DNA from: Archangium sp.
GTDB lineage: Bacteria > Myxococcota > Myxococcia > Myxococcales > Myxococcaceae
Direction: 5' to 3'
Length of the DNA: 6,304 bases
Assembly (NCBI GenBank): GCA_016793585.1
Contig: JAEUJR010000281.1
Location: 1-6,304 of the forward strand
A model generated the notes under the pieces. The model did no database searches. It was not told the DNA's origin and saw nothing but the letters and a program-made list of their open reading frames with translations. Made by a program: the position numbers and the translations under genes. Below, piece by piece: positions 1 through 5,833 of the stretch (its first letter is position 1; the number at the start of each line of letters is the position of its first letter).

Positions 1-1385
1 ACGGTGTCGTCGGCTTTCGACTGGGTGAGGCGCTCGAGCGTGCCGTCGGTCTTGTGCCGATAGACCTCGCACCGGTTCTTGCGGCCGCCCTCGGTGCGCA
101 CGCGGTAGCGGTTCGACGAGGTCACCTCGAACCAGATCACCGCGCCGCCCTCTTCGTAGTTGAACGACTTCTCGAGCATCTCGCCGTCGTTCAGCTTCGT
201 CATCGAGCGCGCGAGTACGCGGAACGGTGCGTTGAGCCCTTCGGCGGTCTCGAGCTGACAGCCCAGCGGCGCCGCGTCGGAGTCGATCGGCAGATCGTGC
301 GTCGACACCATCACGCGGCCGCGCATGCGCGTGGAAAAGAGGAAGTTGGTGCTGGGCGCTCCGTAGTAGCCGCCCCGCCACGACGTGAGCCACCCGAGGT
401 CGTTGTTCACCGCCGTCGCCCACTCGACGGTGCCCTTCGTTCCGCGTGGGCCCTTGAGCATCAACACGCGGCGGTCGGGCGTACTGAAGGTGCGGCTCCC
501 GCACTCGGGCACGATGGCGCCTTTGGGAATCGTGCAGCTCCAGCTGAACGAGAGGGCTGAGTCGACACCGAGGTCGGCGAGCTGCAACGAGACCTGTGCT
601 TCAGGCGCGTTGTCGAGTGACACGTACGCAGCCGTCGGCGTGCGCGGCAGCTCGAGCGTGAGCACGCCCGAGGCGGGCAGGGTGAACGAGACAGAGCGCT
701 CGGTCGGCCCGGGTCGGAAGCCACGCTCGATCGTGAGCGAGTCGTCGATGGTCGAGCCCGTCACGGTGACGCTGTCGCGCCCGTAGACGACCAGTTGGTA
801 ATCGCCCGCTTCGAGCACTTGGTCGAGCCACCACTCGTGCATCGGGTAGCCGGGCGTGTTCGTCGTCGTGGTGTGCCGCAGCGAGATCGGCTCGAGCCAC
901 TCGCCGTTGCGCCACAACCGCACGTCACCTGCGTGCCGGCCGTTGATGCGAACGTAGGGCACGCCGCGCGTCGGCATCGTGAGCCAGAACGAGGCCTGCT
1001 GCGCGGGCTTGAGTGTCGTCTCGACGGCTGCGCCGTTGGCCAGCTGCACCGAGCCCTTGTTGATCTCGCTGAACACCGTGGCCGAGATGGCGACCGTGCC
1101 CTTGCCTTTGACGGGAGAGTCGACGCGCACTTTGTACTGGCCGGCGTCGAGCAGCAGGTCGAGCTCGCAGTTGACGCGTCCAACCGTGCCAGCGCGGGCG
1201 AACGGCCCACGCACGCGGTCGATCACCTCACACGACGTTCCGCTGGGCCCACGCGCCGAGAGATGCACGGCCGCCGGAGCATCGAGAGTGAGAATCGTCT
1301 CGTACTGGCCGGCCGCCGGAACCGAACTCTGGCTCAGCGACGCGGCCTGCACGACCAACCACGGAAGAAGGGCTGTAGGGCTCAT
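1..1385 (-). CDS. Large secreted beta-rich protein with PPC-like repeats, C-terminus beyond window
   Basis: Open frame of 461 codons from ATG at 1385 that runs off the left edge without a stop, so it is 3'-truncated here. I do not recognise a named family. Residues 5-17 are hydrophobic (ALLPWLVVQAASL), giving a plausible Sec signal although the n-region lacks a positive charge. The rest is rich in T, V, S and short beta-strand patterns. Two stretches, LLLDAGQYKVRVDS (77-90) and VLEAGDYQLVVYG (190-202), resemble the end of PPC-type (pre-peptidase C-terminal) beta-sandwich repeats. A third sandwich-like unit seems to begin near 230. Six cysteines (52, 73, 284, 295, 376, 439) would suit disulphides in the envelope or outside the cell. 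Start choice is uncertain: no Shine-Dalgarno precedes the ATG, but a TANNNT box lies 11 bases upstream. An in-frame GTG at 1415 would add ten residues. It is last in a leftward gene series. Gene certain, function unknown. Confidence 0.85.
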   Translation of the reverse strand, partial: MSPTALLPWLVVQAASLSQSSVPAAGQYETILTLDAPAAVHLSARGPSGTSCEVIDRVRGPFARAGTVGRVNCELDLLLDAGQYKVRVDSPVKGKGTVAISATVFSEINKGSVQLANGAAVETTLKPAQQASFWLTMPTRGVPYVRINGRHAGDVRLWRNGEWLEPISLRHTTTTNTPGYPMHEWWLDQVLEAGDYQLVVYGRDSVTVTGSTIDDSLTIERGFRPGPTERSVSFTLPASGVLTLELPRTPTAAYVSLDNAPEAQVSLQLADLGVDSALSFSWSCTIPKGAIVPECGSRTFSTPDRRVLMLKGPRGTKGTVEWATAVNNDLGWLTSWRGGYYGAPSTNFLFSTRMRGRVMVSTHDLPIDSDAAPLGCQLETAEGLNAPFRVLARSMTKLNDGEMLEKSFNYEEGGAVIWFEVTSSNRYRVRTEGGRKNRCEVYRHKTDGTLERLTQSKADDT

Positions 1386-1396
1386 GCGCGCGGGGC

Positions 1397-1402
1397 ACGC
1401 TA
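1397..1402 (-). promoter_or_regulatory. Candidate -10 box for the secreted protein gene (near-leaderless)
   Basis: On the minus strand TAGCGT (TANNNT pattern) ends 11 bases before the ATG at 1385, in a gap with no Shine-Dalgarno. A start site about seven bases after the box would leave a leader of only a few bases. I see no good -35 match. Weak, inferred from geometry. Confidence 0.3.
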
Positions 1403-1440
1403 CAGCAAGGCCCACGCCAGCCCATGGAAACCTCGAAGCG

Positions 1441-1488
1441 GCGTCTGACAGCCACGATCGCGAGGAGAGAGTGTGTGGTGTCAGACGC
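1441..1488 (-). repeat. Long inverted repeat between the small membrane protein gene and the secreted protein gene
   Basis: GCGTCTGACA (1441-1450) is perfectly complementary to TGTCAGACGC (1479-1488). The stem continues inward after a single bulged base (1451) with CCAC (1452-1455) paired to GTGG (1475-1478), giving 14 base pairs around a 19-base loop. It begins 21 bases beyond the stop of the 92-residue gene and lies 55 bases before the start of the secreted protein gene, both on the minus strand. No run of T's follows on the minus strand (the next bases are CGCTTCGAGGTTTCC), so it is not a canonical Rho-independent terminator. It could be a transcript-end or processing hairpin or an operator. 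The repeat itself is certain; its role is not. Confidence 0.7.
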
Positions 1489-1508
1489 GCTGGTGAGGAG
1501 GAATCGCC

Positions 1509-1787
1509 TCAGCTGCGGAACTCGTCGTGGCGGAAGTGGCGCAGCAGTCGGAAGCCGCCGATGCCGAGCGCGACGAGCGCCTGAATGGCGCCGAGCACCA
1601 TGACCTCGCCGAACGTGCCGTGGAGCAAGCCAACGGCGAAGAGCATCACCGCTCCGCCACCCGTCGCCAGAATGCCGAACCGGAGATCGGCCGCCGCGTT
1701 TCGAGCCGTCATACGAACGAAGACAGCGCCGAGAACGAGCGCCGACGTGAAGATGAAGACGAACGAGAGAATGAGCTGCAGCGACAT
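1509..1787 (-). CDS. Small three-helix inner-membrane protein of unknown function
   Basis: A 92-residue protein. The frame is open upstream to about 1985, but the true start is the ATG at 1787. It is preceded at six bases by GGAG, and the protein from there begins directly with a membrane segment, whereas the upstream part of the frame is arginine-rich shadow sequence overlapping the next gene. Three hydrophobic segments are visible: residues about 4-24 (LILSFVFIFTSALVLGAVFVR), 35-55 (rich in G and A, ending FAVGLL) and 61-82 (EVMVLGAIQALVALGIGGFRLL). The basic tail RHFRHDEFRS probably lies in the cytoplasm. The protein is short, with no catalytic motif, and I do not recognise a family. It lies 80 bases after the preceding minus-strand gene and 123 bases before the next, so it may share their transcript. 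Its ribosome binding site is inside a predicted hairpin (1791-1813). Confidence 0.8.
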   Translation of the reverse strand: MSLQLILSFVFIFTSALVLGAVFVRMTARNAAADLRFGILATGGGAVMLFAVGLLHGTFGEVMVLGAIQALVALGIGGFRLLRHFRHDEFRS

Positions 1788-1790
1788 GAT

Positions 1791-1813
1791 GGGCTCCGGG
1801 TGAAGGGGAGCCC
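1791..1813 (-). promoter_or_regulatory. Hairpin that sequesters the ribosome binding site of the three-helix membrane protein
   Basis: In the minus-strand RNA, GGGCUCC (1813-1807) is perfectly complementary to GGAGCCC (1797-1791), with a nine-base loop (CCUUCACCC). The second arm contains the GGAG Shine-Dalgarno of the gene starting at 1787 and ends three bases before its AUG. Six of the seven pairs are G-C. If the structure forms, translation should be low unless the hairpin is opened, for example by ribosomes arriving from upstream, by a protein or RNA, or by temperature. No T-run follows, so it is not a terminator. The pairing is direct observation; the regulatory role is inference. Confidence 0.55.
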
Positions 1814-1867
1814 GCCCGGAAGCAGCCTCGAGACCAGCCAACCAGCCGCAATTCAGGGCGCCGCGTC

Positions 1868-2257
1868 TCAGCGCAGCGACTGCAGCTGGTCCACCACGCG
1901 GGCTCGTTCGTCTGAGGGCTCGCTCGCGAAGCCGATGACGAAGAACAACGTCGTCGCGGCCGCGAGCGCAGCGGTCACGACCCACGCGACGACGATCGCA
2001 TCCTGCATCTGGCGATAGCCCCGATCGCCCGAGGGGTCGCCGGTCAGCGCGCGATACGTCTCGAAGTGCTGCACGGCGGCGAAGACGTTGCGCACCTCAC
2101 GCGACACGCCGACGCCGACCAGGGTGACGATGCCGAGGGTCTGGAGCGTTCTGGCGCGTGCCGCCTGTGCGTCGAGGGCGCTCAACCGCTGCTCCAGCAC
2201 GAGCCTCGGCGTCGCCTCCTGCGTCAACACCATCGCTGTCAGCACCCTCGCGAGCAT
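1868..2257 (-). CDS. Small membrane protein of unknown function
   Basis: A 129-residue frame ending in TGA at 1868. It starts 18 bases after the stop of the hydrolase gene on the same strand, so the two are probably co-transcribed. One clear membrane helix covers residues about 87-110 (AIVVAWVVTAALAAATTLFF and following). A shorter hydrophobic stretch at about 39-51 (QTLGIVTLVGVGV) may be a second segment. Before it lies a helical, alanine- and arginine-rich region (20-38) with coiled-coil character. A charged tail (SEPSDERARVVDQLQSLR) follows the last helix. Start is uncertain: ATG at 2257 has only a weak AGGA some 14 bases upstream, and an ATG at 2233 (residue 9) follows a GAGGG about 12 bases away. 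I do not recognise the family. With the 92-residue gene downstream it forms a pair of small membrane proteins behind an exported hydrolase. Confidence 0.72.
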   Translation of the reverse strand: MLARVLTAMVLTQEATPRLVLEQRLSALDAQAARARTLQTLGIVTLVGVGVSREVRNVFAAVQHFETYRALTGDPSGDRGYRQMQDAIVVAWVVTAALAAATTLFFVIGFASEPSDERARVVDQLQSLR

Positions 2258-2275
2258 CGGACCCGCCGAGTCCTA

Positions 2276-3898
2276 TCAGGGAACGACGACGCCACCCGAA
2301 GGGGTGTTGCGCTTCGCGAAGCCGGCGACGGCGTCGAACCAGCGCGCGACCTCGCCGCCAGCCACGTCGGTTCCGGCCAGCGGGTCGATGTGCGTGAACG
2401 ACGCGTTGGAGATCGCCTCGAAGCCGCGCGACTCCGACCGCGTCGCCCCCTGCTGTGGCCGCCCTTCACCGACCGGCGGGAGCAGCGCTTCGAGCTTGTC
2501 GTACTTCGTCACGTCACCGCCGAGAATGCCGGCGGCTTCGACGAGCACGGGCAGATCGATCGCCCGCCCATGAAGCGCCCGTACACCATACGCGGTGACG
2601 GGCCAGTCGTTCGGCGCCAGCGTCAACGTCGCGCCGAGCACCGTGTCGAGCGAGAGCCGCGAGGGAAAGTACCACTCGCCGAAGTCCGAGCCGGTGCGCG
2701 CCCACGCGAGCCCGAACTCCGAGAGCGAGGTGAGCTCGTTGGGCTCGATGGCGTCGAATTCTCTCCAGCGGAAGGTCTGGTTGCTGCTCGCGGGCTTCTT
2801 GATGCGCCCTCCAAACGCAGACGTCGTGTCGACGAGCGGGCCGTCGGTCTCACCCGCGTTCACGGCGGCGATGCTCACCGGGCAGGTCGCGGCGTCGAAG
2901 GCGAGCCCGAACGCAGCGCGGTTCGTCATGCGAGGCAGATCGCTGGTGAGGAACAACGTCTCGAGCGCGTCGCGGCGCGGCTGATCCTTCTCGATGGCCT
3001 CGGGCCGCCACATCGCCCGCATCGCGGTGCCCACCCCGATGGGGAACAGCTTCGCCTCGAGCAGAGGGAACGCGAAGTACCGACTCGTCTCGCGCACCTG
3101 CTGCAGACTGGGCCGGCCGCCGAAGCCCGAGTTCATCAGGCCCGTCATCTCGTACTCCTCGCGCGTGGTGGTGAGCGGCTGGCCTTCGTTGCCGGTGACG
3201 CCGTCGATGAGCACGAGGCCCGCGAGCTCGGAGAAGCCGGGCACACCCTCGAAGTCCCACGCGGCGTACATCGAGGCCAGCCCCGCGCCGAGCGAATGGC
3301 CGGCGAGCACCACGCGCGCTCTGCGCTGCTCCACGGGAATCGTCGCCACGACCGCGCGCAGGTCGTTCATCGTCGAGACCAGGCCCCACTCCGACTCGAA
3401 GGCGACGTCTTCCTGCTTCTTGAAGCCCGCGAACGTCTGCCCGTTCACCGCCTCGCCCGAGAAGTAGTAGCCGGTCAGCAGGTCGGGGTTCTTCGCCAGG
3501 AGCGCGGCCTCGATACCAGCGCGATCCTCCATCGCGTTGCTGCGGCGATCGATCGCCCACGCCTCGAACACGTCCTCGCCCGTCGAGCGTCGAACGATGC
3601 CGCGCGCGAGTGAATCGAACGAGCCTGCGCCGCCCATGAAGCCGGGCATCAGCAGCACGATCGCCCGCGCCGGGCGTGGTGGCTTCGTGCCCGTGTCGAG
3701 GCGGTACCGAACGACGGTGACGGCGTCGAGCTCGTCGGGCGTGGCGCTGCCGGTGAGCGGGTTCGGGGGTGGTTTCGGCGCGGCGATGCGCACGACGTCG
3801 CGGCGAATCGAGAGGCTGCCCGTCTGCTCGATGACCTTCGGGTCAGGCGGGGGCGGAGCACAGGCGAGCGTGAACGCGAGGAGGGCCAGACGGCGCAT
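2276..3898 (-). CDS. Predicted lipoprotein alpha/beta-hydrolase (esterase/lipase-like)
   Basis: A 540-residue protein. The N-terminus MRRLALLAFTLAC followed by a proline-rich linker (APPPPDP) is a short lipoprotein signal with Cys13 as likely lipidation site. The lipobox (Thr at -3, Leu at -2, Ala at -1) is slightly off consensus. The mature part shows the alpha/beta-hydrolase pattern: strand plus oxyanion-type loop at 79-93 (AIVLLMPGFMGGAGS), nucleophile elbow GHSLG at 200-204 with Ser202, and a late His in FTHIDPLAG, His503. The acid residue is not certain; Asp462 is one candidate. About 300 residues separate Ser and His, far more than in minimal members, so a large lid or inserted domain is likely. 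The frame is open to 3982, but ATG 3898 is preferred because it starts the signal peptide and avoids overlapping the divergent FIST gene. It ends with tandem stops TGA TAG. Probably acts on an ester or amide substrate at the envelope; the substrate is unknown. Confidence 0.9.
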   Translation of the reverse strand: MRRLALLAFTLACAPPPPDPKVIEQTGSLSIRRDVVRIAAPKPPPNPLTGSATPDELDAVTVVRYRLDTGTKPPRPARAIVLLMPGFMGGAGSFDSLARGIVRRSTGEDVFEAWAIDRRSNAMEDRAGIEAALLAKNPDLLTGYYFSGEAVNGQTFAGFKKQEDVAFESEWGLVSTMNDLRAVVATIPVEQRRARVVLAGHSLGAGLASMYAAWDFEGVPGFSELAGLVLIDGVTGNEGQPLTTTREEYEMTGLMNSGFGGRPSLQQVRETSRYFAFPLLEAKLFPIGVGTAMRAMWRPEAIEKDQPRRDALETLFLTSDLPRMTNRAAFGLAFDAATCPVSIAAVNAGETDGPLVDTTSAFGGRIKKPASSNQTFRWREFDAIEPNELTSLSEFGLAWARTGSDFGEWYFPSRLSLDTVLGATLTLAPNDWPVTAYGVRALHGRAIDLPVLVEAAGILGGDVTKYDKLEALLPPVGEGRPQQGATRSESRGFEAISNASFTHIDPLAGTDVAGGEVARWFDAVAGFAKRNTPSGGVVVP

Positions 3899-3957
3899 GC
3901 CGCTTCGTGTAGGGAGCCGCCAACGGGTTTGCACGCCGTTCTGCATCAGGAGTGACG
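3899..3957. promoter_or_regulatory. Divergent control region between hydrolase and FIST genes
   Basis: Only 59 bases separate the two divergent start codons, so both promoters must overlap here or extend into the opposite gene. It contains the inverted repeat AACGG (3922-3926) / CCGTT (3936-3940) with a nine-base spacer, midway between the genes, a possible operator or leader hairpin. On the minus strand TACACG (3911-3906) lies seven bases before the hydrolase ATG and no Shine-Dalgarno is present, which resembles a leaderless -10 arrangement. No convincing -35 is visible on either strand. Confidence 0.4.
3948..3952 (+). promoter_or_regulatory. Ribosome binding site of the FIST gene (decides the start)
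   Basis: AGGAG followed by five bases and ATG at 3958. An in-frame GTG at 3952 overlaps this AGGAG and so cannot be the start served by it; ATG 3958 is therefore chosen. Confidence 0.85.
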
Positions 3958-5085
3958 ATGAAGTGGGCCTCGACGCTCTCACGCGACACCACGGGCGCCG
4001 GCGCCGCCAGCCGGGCCATCGAGGTGCTCGACGAAGAGCTCGGCACCACGCCCGACCTCGTGCTGCTCTTCGTTTCGTCGGGGCTGCTGAAAGAAGCCCC
4101 TGCGGTGGTGAGCCGTTTGCGGGAGCGCTACCCGAACGCGACCCTCGTGGGTTGCTCGGGAGCAGGCGTCATCGGCGCCTCACGCGAGGTAGAGGACGTG
4201 CCCGCCATCGCCGTCGTCGCCGCGTCGTTGCCGAGGGTGCAGCTCGAGGCGCGCGCGCTTCGCCACCACGAGCGGGTCGAGTTCTCGCACGCGCCGAAGG
4301 CCGTGCTGCTCTTCGCAGACCCGTTCTCGTTCGAGGCCGAGTCCACGCTCGAGCAGCTCGATGACTCCTTCCCCGGGGTGGTGACGATGGGCGGCATGGC
4401 GAGCGGCGGCAGCACGCCCGGCTCGCATCGGCTCTTCCTCGACGAGCGCGTGCACACCTCGGGGGCCGTCTGCGTGGCGTTGTCGGGCGAGCTCACGGTC
4501 GAGCCGCTCATCGCGCAGGGCTGCCGGCCGATTGGCACGCCGATGTTCGCGACGGCCGTCGAGGGGCACCTGCTGCTCGAGCTCGACGGCAAGTCACCCA
4601 TCGACGTGATGCAAAAGCTCCACGCCTCCGCGCCGCCCGACGTGCAGGAGCGCATGCGCCACTCCCTCGTCGTGGGGGTCGGCCTGAAGACAGGCTCCGT
4701 TCAGGCCGACGCGGGTGAGTTGCTCGTTCGCAACCTCGTCGGCCTCGAGCCGAAACGAAAGGCCGTCGCGGTCGCGTCGGTGCTCGAGCCGCTGCAGGTC
4801 GTGCAGTTCATGCTGCGTGACGCGCGCGCTGCCGAAGACGAGCTGGTCGCGAAGCTCGCGCAGGTGACGAGCGCTCCGGCCGGCGCGTTGTTGTTCTCGT
4901 GCACCGGCCGGGGCCGTGGGCTCTTCGGCGTCGACGACCACGACGCGGGCCTGTTCGCCTCGACGTTTCCCGCGACGCCGCTCGGCGGCTTCTTCTGCAA
5001 CGGTGAGTTCGGCCCGGTGAGCGGCCGCACGTGGATGCATGGGTTCACCAGCGCGCTGGCGTTGTTCCGCCCCGTCACGCATTGA
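3958..5085 (+). CDS. Stand-alone FIST-domain sensory protein (FIST_N + FIST_C)
   Basis: A 375-residue soluble protein with no signal peptide or membrane segment. It matches the FIST family (F-box and intracellular signal transduction), a domain proposed to bind small ligands such as amino acids. The N-terminal half (about 32-215) carries the family's strand-turn pattern LVGCSGAGVIG (63-73) and TMGGMASGG (143-151). The C-terminal half (about 216-370) carries the hallmark series GALLFSCTGRGRGLFG (309-324), then PLGGFFCNGEFGPVSG (341-356) and HGFTSALALF (361-370). Length fits a protein made of both FIST halves and nothing else. No kinase, GGDEF, methyl-accepting or DNA-binding domain is attached, so its output partner must be another protein. 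It is divergent from the hydrolase gene by 59 bases and followed after 38 bases by a periplasmic protein gene that seems to have its own promoter. Family call is confident; ligand and partner unknown. Confidence 0.93.
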   Translation: MKWASTLSRDTTGAGAASRAIEVLDEELGTTPDLVLLFVSSGLLKEAPAVVSRLRERYPNATLVGCSGAGVIGASREVEDVPAIAVVAASLPRVQLEARALRHHERVEFSHAPKAVLLFADPFSFEAESTLEQLDDSFPGVVTMGGMASGGSTPGSHRLFLDERVHTSGAVCVALSGELTVEPLIAQGCRPIGTPMFATAVEGHLLLELDGKSPIDVMQKLHASAPPDVQERMRHSLVVGVGLKTGSVQADAGELLVRNLVGLEPKRKAVAVASVLEPLQVVQFMLRDARAAEDELVAKLAQVTSAPAGALLFSCTGRGRGLFGVDDHDAGLFASTFPATPLGGFFCNGEFGPVSGRTWMHGFTSALALFRPVTH

Positions 5086-5111
5086 GCCCTTCAATTCCCC
5101 ACGGCGCGCGG

Positions 5112-5124
5112 CATAGTCGGCCCG
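5112..5124 (+). promoter_or_regulatory. Candidate leaderless promoter: -10 box six bases before the GTG start
   Basis: CATAGT (5112-5117) matches the TATAAT -10 consensus at four of six positions and lies six bases before GTG 5124, so transcription would begin at or next to the start codon. A weak -35 candidate, TTCAAT (5090-5095), sits 16 bases upstream. No Shine-Dalgarno is present in the 38-base gap after the FIST gene, which supports a leaderless mRNA. Inferred from sequence only. Confidence 0.45.
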
Positions 5125-5732
5125 TGCTTCGTCGCGCTGCTCTCGCACTCGTGCTGGCCACCGCCGCTTCCGCCGAGCCACCGACCGCCCGTCAGCCCGC
5201 GACTGCGACGTCAGAGGCCACGCGACTGGGCGCCGAGTATTTCATTCAGAAGGCCGGCGCGACGTGGACCTACCAGCTGCAGTCGGGCTCCAAAGGCCGC
5301 GTGTCGATCAACTCCTTCGTCGAGTGGAAGGCGGGCTTCTCGTACTCCATCGGGAAGAAGTCGGTCAGCGGCACCTGGCGCGTGAAGGAGGGCAACTGGC
5401 TCGAGCGTTCGTCGGCGCGCGCTGACGGCGAGGTCGTGTTGTTGCCCGCGGTGATGACGCGCGGCACACGGTGGCAGGCGCCGGCGTCGATCGAGAAGGG
5501 CACCAAAGAGACGTCGCAGTACGAGGTGCTCGCGCTCGACGCGCAGGTCGATCTGCCCAACGGCATCGTCATCGACCACTGCCTCGCGGTGCTCGAGACC
5601 GGCCTCGACGGCAGCGCGCCATACACGCACTACTACGCGCCCAACCTCGGCAAGGTCGGTGTCCGCGGCCCCGATGACTGGCTCTTCCGCCTCGTCGAGT
5701 TCCGGCCCGGTTCGCGCGGCCATTCCGAGTGA
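5124..5732 (+). CDS. Small secreted/periplasmic protein of unknown function
   Basis: A 202-residue protein. The frame is open from an ATG at 5031 inside the FIST gene, but the GTG at 5124 is preferred: translation from it gives a textbook Sec signal (LRR, then hydrophobic AALALVLATA, then ASA before EPPT), with cleavage expected after residue 17. The mature part is beta-rich. It has an early GATWTYQL (45-52), several lysine-rich strands, and a late THYYAPNLGKVGV (168-180). This order, a G.TW.Y start and a YYAP..G.V end, resembles small exported beta-barrel or beta-sandwich proteins of Gram-negative bacteria whose function is not known. One cysteine (153) remains after signal removal; there is no lipobox and no catalytic motif. 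It follows the FIST gene by 38 bases with its own likely leaderless promoter and is followed by a strong terminator-like hairpin. No function assigned. Confidence 0.82.
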   Translation: MLRRAALALVLATAASAEPPTARQPATATSEATRLGAEYFIQKAGATWTYQLQSGSKGRVSINSFVEWKAGFSYSIGKKSVSGTWRVKEGNWLERSSARADGEVVLLPAVMTRGTRWQAPASIEKGTKETSQYEVLALDAQVDLPNGIVIDHCLAVLETGLDGSAPYTHYYAPNLGKVGVRGPDDWLFRLVEFRPGSRGHSE

Positions 5733-5752
5733 CGAAACGCGTCATTTCAAAT

Positions 5753-5813
5753 CCTGTACGGCTGCGGGGCTAGACACCCCGGCTCAAGTCGTTAGGAAGC
5801 CGTGCGGGTTTTT
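5753..5813 (+). terminator. Rho-independent terminator-like structure, possibly an attenuator of the tatT-like gene
   Basis: CCTGTACGGCT (5753-5763) pairs along all 11 positions (two G-U pairs in RNA) with AGCCGTGCGGG (5798-5808), followed at once by TTTTT (5809-5813). The enclosed stretch holds a second hairpin, CGGGG (5765-5769) / CCCCG (5777-5781) with a seven-base loop. AAA at 5749-5751 can extend the pairing into the T-run. The structure starts 20 bases after the stop of the periplasmic protein gene and ends 26 bases before the ATG at 5840. CGGCT occurs twice (5759-5763 and 5780-5784), and both copies are complementary to AGCCG (5798-5802), so a competing fold can be drawn. Simplest reading: terminator of the upstream gene. 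Alternative: leader attenuator. I do not recognise a known riboswitch consensus here. Confidence 0.75.
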
Positions 5814-5828
5814 CAGGCAACCATTCAC

Positions 5829-5833
5829 AGGAG
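5829..5833 (+). promoter_or_regulatory. Ribosome binding site of the tatT-like gene
   Basis: AGGAG six bases before ATG 5840. Strong match and good spacing. It fixes the start ahead of the internal ATG codons at 5852 and 5855, which would shorten the lipoprotein signal. Confidence 0.85.

Noticed and set aside
54..1448. Plus-strand and alternative minus-strand frames across the secreted protein gene (54-560, 795-1448, 461-724, 601-915, 761-1210)
   Set aside because: All overlap the single 461-codon minus-strand frame, which has signal-like and repeat features. The others have low-complexity Arg/Ser-rich composition.
1494..1511. Five-bp inverted repeat TGAGG/CCTCA over the stop codon of the 92-residue gene
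   Set aside because: Too short to distinguish from chance in GC-rich DNA, with no T-run. The stronger repeat at 1441-1488 is the better candidate.
1788..1985. Upstream extension of the 92-residue membrane protein to a 158-residue form
   Set aside because: The extra 66 residues are Arg/Gly-rich, overlap the upstream gene, and lack any start signal, whereas ATG 1787 has GGAG at good spacing and begins directly with a membrane segment.
2066..3613. A 515-codon open frame on the plus strand opposite the hydrolase gene
   Set aside because: It is a mirror of a GC-rich coding region: very Arg-, Ala- and His-rich, without domain or signal patterns, and wholly antisense to a frame with a clear signal, GHSLG elbow and terminal His. 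It is a shadow despite its length.
3899..3982. Longer starts for the hydrolase at 3982 or 3946
   Set aside because: They place polar and charged residues before the lipoprotein signal, overlap or abut the divergent FIST start, and have no ribosome binding site.
5031..5123. Extension of the periplasmic protein to an ATG at 5031 inside the FIST gene
   Set aside because: The added 31 residues overlap the FIST gene and would bury the clean Sec signal that begins at GTG 5124.
5730..5744. TGACG/CGTCA dyad over the stop codon of the periplasmic protein gene
   Set aside because: Five-base arms with a five-base loop. Likely chance, and overshadowed by the adjacent 11-bp terminator-like stem.
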